NCBI GenBank assembly: GCA_963932955.1
Contig: CAWVRK010000015.1
Location: forward strand, 1-48,410
Reading direction: 5' to 3'
Source of the DNA: Flavicella sp963932955
GTDB lineage: Bacteria > Bacteroidota > Bacteroidia > Flavobacteriales > Flavobacteriaceae
Length of the DNA stretch: 48,410 bases
Shown piece after piece: positions 23,405-32,324 of the stretch (positions are counted from its first letter, which is position 1; each line of letters starts with the position of its first letter). The notes under the pieces were generated by a model. The model ran no database searches and was not told the origin of the DNA. It was given only the letters and a program-made list of their open reading frames with translations. The position numbers and the translations under genes were made by a program.

Positions 23405-25264
23405 TTATCTTTTTGTTTCTTTATTTGTTTGTTGAGCACTTGACCAACTGTTGTTGGATCGGTCCACGTCTGCCATCATTTCCAAAGGGTCAATCACAAC
23501 GGAGTCAATGTTCTTTTCTGTTGCAATTCGGTACTGAGGGGCTACCCAAGACCAATCTTTTAGCCGTGTGGCCGTCGTTGGTTTTTCGCCGCGCATCATC
23601 AGCAAAGGAATGTAAAAATTTTCAGTCTTCCCGTCTCGATAGACAACGGACAGGTCAATAGGCATGGGCATCCTTCCAATGCGTTGCAACAGAATTTGAG
23701 TAGGGTTTTCTAGCGATACTCCGTAATCTATGGTATGGGTGGTTTGCGTCCAATAGTTTAGGTACCAATCCAAGGAAATTCCCGAAACCTTTTCGGCAGT
23801 TCTTTTGATGTCATTGGGGCTTGGGTGTTTGAATTGGAACTTTTGATAATAGCGCTGTAAGGTCTTGTCGACATTTTCTTTTCCCAACACATACTCGAGT
23901 TGTGCCAAGAAAAGCGCCCCTTTGCTATAGCTTCCCACACTGTAGGCATAATTGTAGTGATAGGCATCCGATTGGGTCGTCAGTGGCTCTTCAATATGGT
24001 AATCCCACAATTGAAAGTAACTTTTATAAGAGTCGCTATTTGGATTTGGATTTCCGAGTTTCAAAACGTGGTTTTCTGCGTAGTTGGAAACATAGGTCGT
24101 AAATCCTTCGTCCATCCATGGGTGTTTGCTCTCGTTGGTTGCCAATACAAATTGAAACCAAGAATGCGCCAATTCATGCGCGACAACTCCTACCAAACTG
24201 CCAAACGAGCGCTCGCCTGTCACCAAGGCACACATGCCGTATTCCATGCCGCCATCTCCTCCTTGTATGACTGAGTATTGCTTGTAGGGATATGGTCCCA
24301 CGTGGCTGTTGTAATAGGCCAACAGCTCTGAAGTTTTGGAAGGCAAGGCTTTCCAGTTTTTCAAATACTTCTTTTTGAGGTTCTTTTTGTAAAAAAAGTG
24401 CAACCGTGTCCCACTTTCCGTATCTAAAATGTCGTGATGAAACTTTGGATCGGCAGCCCAAGTAAAGTCGTGAACGTTTGGAGCCAAAAAGTGCCAAGTC
24501 AATTTTTCCCCTTTGGGATAAATCATTTTTTGAGCTTTGTCTTCATAGCCATGCCCGACCGCTTGCGGATTTTGCAAATAGCCAGTTCCTCCGACCACGT
24601 ATTTTTTATCGAGGTGCAATGTGACGTCAAAATCTCCCCATACACCGTGAAATTCTCTTGCAATATAAGCATGGGTGTGCCATCCTTCAAAATCGTATTC
24701 GGCCAGTTTTGGATACCATTGTGTCATCGACAATGCGACACCTTCTTTGTTATTTCTTCCTGATCGGCGTATTTGTTGAGGTACCTGCCCTAAAAAAGTC
24801 ATGTCAAAGACTGTCTTCTCCCCAGGAAAAATGGCTTGATTCAAGGTTACCACCAAGAGGGTTCCCTCTGTGTGGTAGGTCAACGGAACTCGGTCTTGCT
24901 CCAAAGAAAGGACTTTTATAAATCCCATTTCATCGGGCTGTAACAAAGCAATCCTACTTTCGTAAATAGGGTTTTCTTTGGTTCCAATGTTGTGCACCAT
25001 CCGAGCATCGGGATCTTTCATTTCTTGCAAACGTTGGTCCATTTCGCTTCCCGGTTGGAAGGCATTGAAGTACAAATGATAATATACCTTGTTCAAGGTG
25101 TCAGGGGAATGGTTGGTATAGGTCAATTTTTGTGTCCCTCGGTACTGGTATTTTTTCAGGTCCACATCAATGTCCATCACATAATCGACATGTTGTTGCC
25201 AATAGCAATTGTTTTGGGCAGAAAGTGTGGCCACAAAAAGAAAGAAAAAAAGGGGTCTAATCAT
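23405..25264 (-). CDS. M1 family aminopeptidase, secreted
   Basis: A 619-residue zinc metallopeptidase with an N-terminal signal peptide (MIRPLFFFLFVATLSAQ). The zinc site is HELAH (His363, Glu364, His367) with Glu386 in WMDEGFTTY; the exopeptidase motif G-MEYG is present as GGMEYGM near residue 340. The N-terminal beta domain (about 25-230) and catalytic domain (about 240-540) are complete, while the large C-terminal helical domain of PepN is missing, as in many Bacteroidota M1 enzymes. No type IX sorting domain is seen. It probably trims peptides in the periplasm, together with the neighbouring subtilisin-like lipoprotein. Confidence 0.92.
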   Translation of the reverse strand: MIRPLFFFLFVATLSAQNNCYWQQHVDYVMDIDVDLKKYQYRGTQKLTYTNHSPDTLNKVYYHLYFNAFQPGSEMDQRLQEMKDPDARMVHNIGTKENPIYESRIALLQPDEMGFIKVLSLEQDRVPLTYHTEGTLLVVTLNQAIFPGEKTVFDMTFLGQVPQQIRRSGRNNKEGVALSMTQWYPKLAEYDFEGWHTHAYIAREFHGVWGDFDVTLHLDKKYVVGGTGYLQNPQAVGHGYEDKAQKMIYPKGEKLTWHFLAPNVHDFTWAADPKFHHDILDTESGTRLHFFYKKNLKKKYLKNWKALPSKTSELLAYYNSHVGPYPYKQYSVIQGGDGGMEYGMCALVTGERSFGSLVGVVAHELAHSWFQFVLATNESKHPWMDEGFTTYVSNYAENHVLKLGNPNPNSDSYKSYFQLWDYHIEEPLTTQSDAYHYNYAYSVGSYSKGALFLAQLEYVLGKENVDKTLQRYYQKFQFKHPSPNDIKRTAEKVSGISLDWYLNYWTQTTHTIDYGVSLENPTQILLQRIGRMPMPIDLSVVYRDGKTENFYIPLLMMRGEKPTTATRLKDWSWVAPQYRIATEKNIDSVVIDPLEMMADVDRSNNSWSSAQQTNKETKR

Positions 25265-25337
25265 GTCTGTATCTTAAAAGAGGGTTGTTTGGAATGGCTT
25301 TTAAAAAACCAAGCAAAGGAAAACATTGTTGTAGTCC

Positions 25338-26996
25338 TTATTTTTGAACCATTTCCGCTGCCATTTTTACCGCATTGAGCGCATTCACGATGCGTCCAGA
25401 GACACACAACTCATCCAAGGAGACCAGGTCTTCACTTCCTGGTTTGCGAACTTTGAAGTCAATCTTTGTGCCAGAATTCATCAAAATATGTTTGACTTGG
25501 GCCGCCGATAATTTGGGGTAGTAAGAGCGAAGTAATGCCGCCACTCCTGCGGTAGATGGAGCTGCCATAGAAGTTCCACTCAAAAATTGGTAGCCATTAT
25601 TTGGGACCGGTGCATATATCTTTACTCCCGGAGCAAACACGTCAACATTGCTTTTTCCATAATTGGAAAAGGACGCCAACAGCTGTTCGTCGTAGTTGGA
25701 ACTCATCGCTCCCACCGTAATCATGTTGTCTGATATTTCGTCAATTAGGTCCGGAGTATCGTTTGGATAAGATGCCTTGACATCAATGTTTTCAGCATCA
25801 TTTCCTGCGGCATTTACAATCAAAACGTCGTGTTTTTCTGCATATTTGATGGCCTCATAAACCCATGCTGCATGAGGTGAATACGATTTTCCAAAACTCG
25901 TATTGATGACTTTAGCACCATTGTCTACTGCGTATCGAAAGCCAAGTGCGACGTCTTTATCGTATTCATCGCCATTGGGTACACAACGTACGGCCATCAA
26001 CTTTACATTTTTGGCAACACCAGCCACTCCTTTTCCATTGTTTTGGGAAGCGAGTACAATTCCCGCGACATGTGTTCCGTGAATTTCATCGTCTTGACGG
26101 TTGTTTGGATTGTTATCTCCATAAAATTTAGTACTGAAGTCATTAGCATCGTCTGCTAAAAGGTCTCTTGGATGGAAGTCCAAATTGTAATGGCTGTCTA
26201 CTTGAGAATTGAAATGCGCAATTCCTTTTTTGACCTGTTCCATTTCAGCGGTATAGCTGGTTCCTGTTTGCAAAACCTTCAAGGTCATTTCTTTTTGCTT
26301 GGTCAGCATTTCTTCCTCAGTTTCAATGGCAAGGACATCTTCCAATTTGTAATTTTCCTTTCCCGTACCCTTGATCATTGCAACATGTGCACTTTCGTAG
26401 AGATCGTAGTAAAAGTTATAGCTGTTTTTAGAATTAGAGGCATCGCCCAATTTTTCATCAAACTCTTCTTTCATCTTTAAGTAAGAGGTGTATGCTTCTT
26501 TGTCACTTTCCGTAATTTGCTCGGCAGTTTTGCCTTCAAATTTCACCGATTTCATCTTGATCAGTCGCGTGATTTCTAAATTTTCATCGTAAATAGCGCC
26601 CAAGAAATTCCAACCGTGCAGGTCATCTGTGTAGCCATTTTTATCGTCATCGATTCCATTTTCAGGAATTTCTTTTGGGTTTGTCCACAAAACGTCTTTC
26701 AAATCTTCGTGGTTCAAGTCCACTCCCGAATCGTTGATGGCAACGATCACTTCCTCAGAAGGCTTTCCTTTTAAAAAGGCATATGCTTGGGAAACACTCA
26801 TTCCAGGAATGCTGTCTTTGACAAGATCGGCATGTCCCCAAGTTTGTCTTTCTTTCGTTGTCAAAGGGTTTGTTTTGGGAGGTATTCTGATAGCATTTTC
26901 AATCCCCGCTGGAACAGGGATTTTATGAATTGAGATACAGCTTGTCAAAGCAGCTGTCACAAAAACAGCAATGTAAAAAGTCTTTAAAATTCTCAT
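25338..26996 (-). CDS. S8 family subtilisin-like serine protease, lipoprotein
   Basis: A 552-residue protease. The signal peptide ends in ALTSC (Cys20, probable lipidation). The triad is complete: Asp89 in INDSGVDLNHEDL, His306 in IHGTHVAG and Ser476 in LSGTSMAAP, with oxyanion Asn399 in AAGND. About 215 residues separate Asp and His, against roughly 30 in subtilisin; this insert (about 135-295) is charged and helical. I chose ATG 26996 because it gives a proper lipoprotein signal and avoids overlap with the next gene; ATG 27008 is also possible, and the frame open to 27116 would run into the MBL-fold gene. Confidence 0.9.
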   Translation of the reverse strand: MRILKTFYIAVFVTAALTSCISIHKIPVPAGIENAIRIPPKTNPLTTKERQTWGHADLVKDSIPGMSVSQAYAFLKGKPSEEVIVAINDSGVDLNHEDLKDVLWTNPKEIPENGIDDDKNGYTDDLHGWNFLGAIYDENLEITRLIKMKSVKFEGKTAEQITESDKEAYTSYLKMKEEFDEKLGDASNSKNSYNFYYDLYESAHVAMIKGTGKENYKLEDVLAIETEEEMLTKQKEMTLKVLQTGTSYTAEMEQVKKGIAHFNSQVDSHYNLDFHPRDLLADDANDFSTKFYGDNNPNNRQDDEIHGTHVAGIVLASQNNGKGVAGVAKNVKLMAVRCVPNGDEYDKDVALGFRYAVDNGAKVINTSFGKSYSPHAAWVYEAIKYAEKHDVLIVNAAGNDAENIDVKASYPNDTPDLIDEISDNMITVGAMSSNYDEQLLASFSNYGKSNVDVFAPGVKIYAPVPNNGYQFLSGTSMAAPSTAGVAALLRSYYPKLSAAQVKHILMNSGTKIDFKVRKPGSEDLVSLDELCVSGRIVNALNAVKMAAEMVQK

Positions 26997-27021
26997 GATG
27001 TTCGTCATTTTTAGAGTGTAT

Positions 27022-27888
27022 TTAAAAGGAATTGAAAACTTCGTTAAAAGTATGGCTATTTTGGAGGCGCACTCCTTTTTTTGTATGATGAACCGTACAC
27101 AACTCATGCTGTGCATCGTGTTCTAGAAATAAATAATACCCCCGGTCTGCGGCTTCGTTTAAAAACAAGGCTTTTTCACTCATGGTTACTAGGGGTCGGG
27201 TATCGTAGCTCATCACATAGGGCAGGGGTAGGTGTCCGACGGTCGGAATCAAATCCGCCACAAAAACAAGGGTTTTTCCTTTGTACTTTATTTTTGGAAG
27301 CATTTGTTTTTCCGTGTGTCCATCGACACACAATACTTCCAATTCCAATGCTGGAACAAAAGAATACCGCTCCTTGGAGAGTTCGACAAAATGGAGCTGA
27401 CCACTTTCTTCAATGGGCAAGATATTTTCTGTCAAAAAAGAAGCTTTCTCACGAGGATTGGGTTGGGTTGCCCATTTCCAATGTGCTTGATTGGACCAGT
27501 ATTTGGCATTTTTAAAAGCCGGTTCGTAACCTGTTTTGGATGCATTCCATTGGATGCTTCCGCCACAATGATCAAAGTGCAAATGTGTCAAAAACACGTC
27601 GGTAATGTCATCCCTATGAAAGCCCAAATCCGCCAAAGAACGATCAAGCGTATGGGCTCCTGACAAGGAGTAATGCTCAAAAAAGGTTGCGGATTGCTTG
27701 TTGCCCATTCCCGTGTCTATCAAGAGCAATCGTTTGCCGTCTTCAATCAACAAACAACGCATCGTCAGATTGACCCGGTTGTTTGCATCAGCCGGATTGC
27801 TGCGTTGCCATATGGTTTTGGGTACGACGCCAAACATCGCGCCTCCATCCAGTTTTAGTTGCCCAGTTTCTATCGGGTAGACTCTCAT
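27022..27888 (-). CDS. MBL-fold metallo-hydrolase
   Basis: A 288-residue metallo-beta-lactamase-fold hydrolase, predicted cytoplasmic. The metal motif THLHFDHCGG (His102, His104, Asp106, His107) is preceded by LLIDTGMG, and later metal ligands lie in VDGHTEKQM and FVADLIP. The layout resembles the AHL-lactonase/organophosphate hydrolase branch, but the substrate cannot be assigned. It ends 25 nt before the protease gene on the same strand. The 165 nt upstream to the tRNA-Cys terminator hold no other gene. Confidence 0.87.
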   Translation of the reverse strand: MRVYPIETGQLKLDGGAMFGVVPKTIWQRSNPADANNRVNLTMRCLLIEDGKRLLLIDTGMGNKQSATFFEHYSLSGAHTLDRSLADLGFHRDDITDVFLTHLHFDHCGGSIQWNASKTGYEPAFKNAKYWSNQAHWKWATQPNPREKASFLTENILPIEESGQLHFVELSKERYSFVPALELEVLCVDGHTEKQMLPKIKYKGKTLVFVADLIPTVGHLPLPYVMSYDTRPLVTMSEKALFLNEAADRGYYLFLEHDAQHELCTVHHTKKGVRLQNSHTFNEVFNSF

Positions 27889-28022
27889 AAAATTGCAGAT
27901 TACAGATTTTGCGAGTTGAATTTACGTTTTATTTATGAATTCTTTTACAAATTCATTCTTTTGGTACGTGTTTTCAAACAAAGATGCAGAAATTTAGGGA
28001 CTTATCCTGTTAAAGAAACTAA

Positions 28023-28051
28023 AAAACCACCTTGAAAAACAAGGTGGTTTT
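28023..28051 (-). terminator. Terminator downstream of tRNA-Cys
   Basis: A perfect 12-bp stem (28023-28034 with 28040-28051) with a 5-nt loop; on the minus strand it is followed by a U-run. It begins 2 nt after the CCA end of the tRNA gene. Confidence 0.9.
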
Positions 28052-28053
28052 GC

Positions 28054-28127
28054 TGGAGGCGTCGAGCGGATTCGAACCGCTGTAGATGGTTTTGCAGACC
28101 ACTGCCTAGCCACTCGGCCACAACGCC
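28054..28127 (-). tRNA. tRNA-Cys (anticodon GCA)
   Basis: A 74-nt gene on the minus strand that folds into a full cloverleaf. The acceptor arms GGCGTTG and CGACGCC pair over 7 bp with one G-U, the discriminator is U as expected for tRNA-Cys, and CCA is encoded. The anticodon loop reads CTGCAAA, giving GCA, and the T loop is TTCGAAT. Confidence 0.96.
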
Positions 28128-28137
28128 ATTAGGGGTG

Positions 28138-28167
28138 CAAATTTAGTTAATTTTACTGTTTGCACAA
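28138..28167 (-). promoter_or_regulatory. Promoter of tRNA-Cys
   Basis: On the minus strand TTG (28165-28167) is followed after exactly 19 nt by TAAATTTG and C (28138-28145), matching the Bacteroidota promoter consensus in both boxes. The -7 box ends 11 nt before the tRNA. Confidence 0.7.
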
Positions 28168-28183
28168 GAACTTTTTGGGGAAA

Positions 28184-28543
28184 TTAGTTTCTGTGTTCAG
28201 AAAGGACCACCGTCACCTGTGCTACCTCCCCTCCAATCGGAGGATTGATCTTAGAAACTGCGATGTTTACGGCTTCGACACTTGGAAGCTCTTCTAAGAT
28301 TCGGTGCACAATTCTTCGGGCAACATGCTCGAGCAATTTGGAACGAATGGCCATTTCTTCTTTTACCACCAAATTTAGGTGGACATAATCCACCGTATCT
28401 GCCAATTCATCAGAAATCGATGAAGCTGATAAATCTGCTTTTATTTCTACATCTACTCGGTAATCCGAACCTATTTTGGCTTCTTCCTTCAGACAACCGT
28501 GATAGGCATAGAGCCGAATGTTTTCTACTTTAATTGTTCCCAT
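28184..28543 (-). CDS. folB: Dihydroneopterin aldolase
   Basis: A 119-residue cytoplasmic enzyme of folate synthesis that splits dihydroneopterin into 6-hydroxymethyl-dihydropterin and glycolaldehyde. Family motifs are IRLYAYHGCLKEE with the substrate-binding Glu, DTVDYVHLNLVV, SKLLEHVA and the catalytic Lys in VSKINPPIGG. Size is normal for an octameric FolB. It is divergent from glnS and has a -7-like element right upstream. No other folate gene is near. Confidence 0.94.
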   Translation of the reverse strand: MGTIKVENIRLYAYHGCLKEEAKIGSDYRVDVEIKADLSASSISDELADTVDYVHLNLVVKEEMAIRSKLLEHVARRIVHRILEELPSVEAVNIAVSKINPPIGGEVAQVTVVLSEHRN

Positions 28544-28560
28544 AATTTCTTTTCAGATCA

Positions 28561-28568
28561 CAAATTTA
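28561..28568 (-). promoter_or_regulatory. Putative folB promoter, -7 element
   Basis: Minus-strand TAAATTTG, a perfect TANNTTTG match, 17 nt before the folB ATG. Confidence 0.45.
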
Positions 28569-28657
28569 AGAAAAGTGTTTGGAGATTTGGCTGGAAAAGA
28601 GGCAGGTTTTCAAAAAAGTTCCCCTGTCAAAAAGGATTCTATTGTTTCTATTTTCTG

Positions 28658-28665
28658 TAAATTTG
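28658..28665 (+). promoter_or_regulatory. Putative glnS promoter, -7 element
   Basis: TAAATTTG matches TANNTTTG, 54 nt before the chosen glnS start. A TTG lies upstream but at 13 rather than 19 nt. Confidence 0.4.
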
Positions 28666-28719
28666 TGCCTTTCATAATCCCGTGTTTGGCTTTGAGCAAG
28701 GCACGACAACTTGTTGAAG

Positions 28720-30813
28720 ATGATAGAAGAGAAAAAATCTTTGAATTTTATAGAACAAATTATCGAGGAAGATCTGCGCAACGGATTGTCCCCAGATCAA
28801 TTGCGTTTTCGATTTCCCCCAGAACCAAATGGGTATTTGCACATCGGGCACGCTGCTTCTATTTGTTTGAATTTTGGTTTGGGATTGAAATACAACGCGC
28901 CTGTCAACTTGCGTTTTGACGATACCAACCCTGCCAAAGAAGAACAAGAATATGTAGATGCCATTCGAAGAGATTTGCAGTGGCTGGGTTTCCAATGGGA
29001 CCAAGAATATTTTTCTTCCGATTATTTTCAACAACTTTTTGAATGGGCAATTTCCTTGATAAAAGCAGGAAAGGCCTATGTGGATAACCAATCATCGGAA
29101 GAGATGGCCCTCCAAAAAGGAACCCCTACAGAACCGGGAACAAACGGCCCAAATAGAGAACGTTCCATCGAGGAGAATCTGGACTTATTTTTAAAAATGA
29201 AAAGCGGCGCCTTTAAAGAAGGTTCGCATGTCTTGCGTGCAAAAATTGACATGCAACACACCAACATGCACATGCGAGACCCCATCATGTACCGCATCTT
29301 AAAAAGGACCCACCACAGAACTGGAAACGATTGGTGCATCTACCCGATGTACGATTGGACCCACGGAGAATCGGATTACCTGGAACAAATTTCACATTCG
29401 ATTTGCACTTTGGAATTCAAAAGCCACCGCGACTTGTACGAGTGGTATGTGGACCAAGTGATCTCCCCAAGCCGCTTGAGACCAAAACAACGAGAATTTG
29501 CAAGAAGAAACTTGAGCTATACCGTAATGAGCAAACGGAAGCTGTTGCAATTGGTCGAAGAAAAAGTAGTGACCGGATGGGATGATCCTCGCATGCCCAC
29601 CATTTCTGGACTGAGAAGAAGGGGGTACACCCCAAATGCCATTCGAAAATTTAGCGAGACTGCTGGTATCTCCAAAAGAGACAATGTCACCGATGTAGCC
29701 CTATTGGAATACCATATCAAAGACGACCTCAACAAAACAGCTCCTCGTGTGATGGCTGTTTTAGATCCGTTGAAATTGGTCATCACCAACTATCCCAAAG
29801 GAGAAGAGGAATGGGTTCTCGCCGAAAACAACCCAGAAGATCCAGATGCAGGTACTAGAAAAGTGCCTTTTTCTAAAGAAATATACATCGAGCAAGAAGA
29901 CTTTAGAGAGCAAGCCAACAAGAAATTCTTCCGTTTGAAATTGGGAGGAGAAGTGCGCCTCAAAAACACCTACATCATCAAAGCAGAAGCAGTCGTCAAA
30001 GATGCCGATGGAAAAGTGATTGAAGTTCACTGTACTTACGATCCGGATTCCAAAAGTGGAAGCGGCTCCGAAGCAAGCAAACGCAAAGTAAAAGGAACGT
30101 TGCACTGGGTCTCCATCCCACATGCACTGAAAGCAGAAGTACGTCTCTACGACCGTCTGTTTACTGACGAAGCACCGGATGGACACAAAGACAAAGATTT
30201 TAAAGATTTTATCAACCCCAACTCCTTAACAATCGGTTCGGCCTTTGTGGAACCGAGTCTTCAAGAAGCGGTTGCAGGAGACAAATTCCAGTTCCAACGA
30301 AAAGGATATTTCTGTGTAGACCCCGACAGCAAGACCAATACTTTGGTCTTTAACAAAACGGTAGGCTTGACCGATTCTTGGGCGAAGATGGAAAAGAAAG
30401 CTGCCGCGCCCGCAAAAAATGAAGCATTGGAAAAAGCAGGCCCATTGGCAGGAAAATACCTAAAAACAAAAACTGATGAAGCGCGAACTGACTTAAAAGC
30501 GGAGGTCGCGGAATTGGCAAAAAACATTCCTTTCGAAGCTTTGCTTCCCGCTTTTTCAACTGCGAACTCCAACAAAGAAGTGCTGACCTGTCTGTTGGTT
30601 TTAGGCGCAGGGATTGAGCCCCAAACAAATGCGCTGTTTACTGCTTTTTTAGAAAAAACAATGCAGATGAATAATTCCACCATCAAATTGGAAGTGGTCA
30701 AATACCTCTTGGAACATCCTTCCTTGAAAGCACAATTTGACAACGAACTGCAGCGCTTAAAGACAGAAGACAAAAACCCAATGGTCAGAGGCCTTTTGGA
30801 AGGAGCATTGTAA
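28720..30813 (+). CDS. glnS: Glutaminyl-tRNA synthetase with C-terminal extension
   Basis: Class I synthetase that charges tRNA-Gln directly. The Rossmann domain has FPPEPNGYLHIGHA with HIGH at residues 41-44, and the KMSKS loop is VMSKRKL, as is normal for GlnRS. The anticodon-binding beta barrels follow, to about residue 550. The protein has 697 residues against 554 in E. coli: an Ala/Lys linker (KMEKKAAAPAKNEALEKAG) leads to about 125 extra helical residues that look like the tail of a YqeY/GatB fusion or HEAT-like repeats. I chose ATG 28720 over TTG 28711. The gene ends 2 nt before the convergent photolyase operon. Confidence 0.95.
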   Translation: MIEEKKSLNFIEQIIEEDLRNGLSPDQLRFRFPPEPNGYLHIGHAASICLNFGLGLKYNAPVNLRFDDTNPAKEEQEYVDAIRRDLQWLGFQWDQEYFSSDYFQQLFEWAISLIKAGKAYVDNQSSEEMALQKGTPTEPGTNGPNRERSIEENLDLFLKMKSGAFKEGSHVLRAKIDMQHTNMHMRDPIMYRILKRTHHRTGNDWCIYPMYDWTHGESDYLEQISHSICTLEFKSHRDLYEWYVDQVISPSRLRPKQREFARRNLSYTVMSKRKLLQLVEEKVVTGWDDPRMPTISGLRRRGYTPNAIRKFSETAGISKRDNVTDVALLEYHIKDDLNKTAPRVMAVLDPLKLVITNYPKGEEEWVLAENNPEDPDAGTRKVPFSKEIYIEQEDFREQANKKFFRLKLGGEVRLKNTYIIKAEAVVKDADGKVIEVHCTYDPDSKSGSGSEASKRKVKGTLHWVSIPHALKAEVRLYDRLFTDEAPDGHKDKDFKDFINPNSLTIGSAFVEPSLQEAVAGDKFQFQRKGYFCVDPDSKTNTLVFNKTVGLTDSWAKMEKKAAAPAKNEALEKAGPLAGKYLKTKTDEARTDLKAEVAELAKNIPFEALLPAFSTANSNKEVLTCLLVLGAGIEPQTNALFTAFLEKTMQMNNSTIKLEVVKYLLEHPSLKAQFDNELQRLKTEDKNPMVRGLLEGAL

Positions 30814-30815
30814 TT

Positions 30816-32324
30816 TCAACTCAAAGAAGCCTGCTCGTTTTCTAGGTCCAATCCACGCAAAAAGTCCTCCGCGTCTTTTTGCAAGACCTGTTTCTTCTCA
30901 TCGGTCATCTTGTCGTAAGTTCGGACCAACATGCCCAACCTTGGGTTTTTTAGAAAAAAAGTTCTGTTGACGTGCATAAAGCGCCAAAAAAGACCGTCCC
31001 AAGCGGACTGCCATGGCCCCTTCTTGTAATTGCTCATTTTTAAAATGTAATTGGAGCCACTGATATAAGGTTTGGTGGCAAAAAACCCGCCGTCTGCAAA
31101 CTGGCTCATTCCATATACATTGGGCACCATCACCCAGTCATAAGCATCCACAAACATCTCCATAAACCAACGGTACACTTCCGTGGGATGGAATTCACAC
31201 AACAACATAAAATTACCCAAAACCATCAGCCGTTCGATGTGGTGGCAATAGCCTTCTTTTAGTACTTTTTTAATGGTGTCATCCACCGGATCAATGCCCG
31301 TGGTTCCGTTGTAAAAAGAAGCAGGAATCTTTCGTTCAAAGCCCCAAAAATTTGCATTTCTTGAAACCACCCCTTTGCACTCATACATCCCTCTGATGAA
31401 TTCTCTCCATCCTATAATTTGCCTGACAAAACCCTCTAGGGAATTGAGGGGGATGTCGTTTTTTTTGGCGTACAAAACCGCTTTCTCAACGATTTCCATC
31501 GGTGTAAAAAGCCCTACGTTCAACAAAGGAGAGAGCAGGCTGTGGTTCAAAAAGGTTTCCCGATCTAAGATGGCATCTTCATACATCCCAAAATCCTGAA
31601 AACGTGTCTCAAAAAATTGATCCAGCCATGCAGCGGTATCCGAATGGTGGTAGGGGTATTTTGGCGTTGTTGGGAGCTGCCCCAAATTGTCCGGAAAAAA
31701 GGTCTCGACATAAGCCATTGCTTCTTCCCAATAGGCGTCTTTCTTTGGAAAGTGAATGCTTGGCGGTGTTTTCCCTTTGGGATATTTCTTGCGGTTGTCC
31801 GCATCAAAACTCCATTTCCCTCCAACAGGTTGTTCTTTCTGATCGATCAGTATGTTTCTTTTGACCCGTTGTTGTTTGTAAAAAGTCGTCTGAAAAAAGG
31901 ACTTTTTTTCCGCTTTGAAAAAGCTTTTTAAATCTTCTTTGCTGTTGATAAACAGGCGGTTTTCAAAACAATTCAAAAGCAATCCCTGTTCCAAACCTGT
32001 TTTTTCGATACGTCGTTCGAGCCAAAAATCTGTGGGGTCGATATAGTTCACCTGTTGCACTCCCTCTTTTGCCAAGAAGACCAAGAGTTTGCGAATGTCT
32101 GAAAGTTCCTTGTCAGAAGAGATGTACCGCAGGTCCACGCCGCTCTCTTTCAGATATGCCGCATGGGATTTCATGGACGCTCTGTGAAAAGCCAACTTGA
32201 TTTTGTGGAAATTGAACTCCTTGAAAAAAAGAGCCTCTTCCACAAGATAGGTCGGATGGCCATTGCTGTACAATTCATGCTGCTGAAAGAGTTGGTGGGG
32301 AAATAAGAGGTTGCTTGCTTTCAT
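30816..32324 (-). CDS. PhrB/CryB-type photolyase-related protein lacking iron-sulfur cysteines
   Basis: A 502-residue flavoprotein of the cryptochrome/photolyase family, branch of bacterial (6-4) photolyases (DPRP/FeS-BCP). Marks are LLFPHQLF at the start, GWREFIRGMY, HHIERLMVLGNFML (His361-His362) and GMSQFADGGFFATKPYISGSNYI. In PhrB the next segment holds cysteines for a 4Fe-4S cluster (pattern YC--C ... CPF). Here the segment at residues 431-447 reads SNYKKGPWQSAWDGLFW, with no cysteine, and the earlier ligand site near 347-349 (VDD) also lacks one. The FAD pocket looks intact. It is the last gene of a five-gene operon; its ATG overlaps the DUF2256 stop by 4 nt. It probably repairs or senses UV damage. 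Confidence 0.88.
   Translation of the reverse strand: MKASNLLFPHQLFQQHELYSNGHPTYLVEEALFFKEFNFHKIKLAFHRASMKSHAAYLKESGVDLRYISSDKELSDIRKLLVFLAKEGVQQVNYIDPTDFWLERRIEKTGLEQGLLLNCFENRLFINSKEDLKSFFKAEKKSFFQTTFYKQQRVKRNILIDQKEQPVGGKWSFDADNRKKYPKGKTPPSIHFPKKDAYWEEAMAYVETFFPDNLGQLPTTPKYPYHHSDTAAWLDQFFETRFQDFGMYEDAILDRETFLNHSLLSPLLNVGLFTPMEIVEKAVLYAKKNDIPLNSLEGFVRQIIGWREFIRGMYECKGVVSRNANFWGFERKIPASFYNGTTGIDPVDDTIKKVLKEGYCHHIERLMVLGNFMLLCEFHPTEVYRWFMEMFVDAYDWVMVPNVYGMSQFADGGFFATKPYISGSNYILKMSNYKKGPWQSAWDGLFWRFMHVNRTFFLKNPRLGMLVRTYDKMTDEKKQVLQKDAEDFLRGLDLENEQASLS

Noticed and set aside
26997..27116. Upstream extension of the subtilisin-like gene
   Set aside because: It would overlap the MBL-fold gene and place 40 residues before a good lipoprotein signal.
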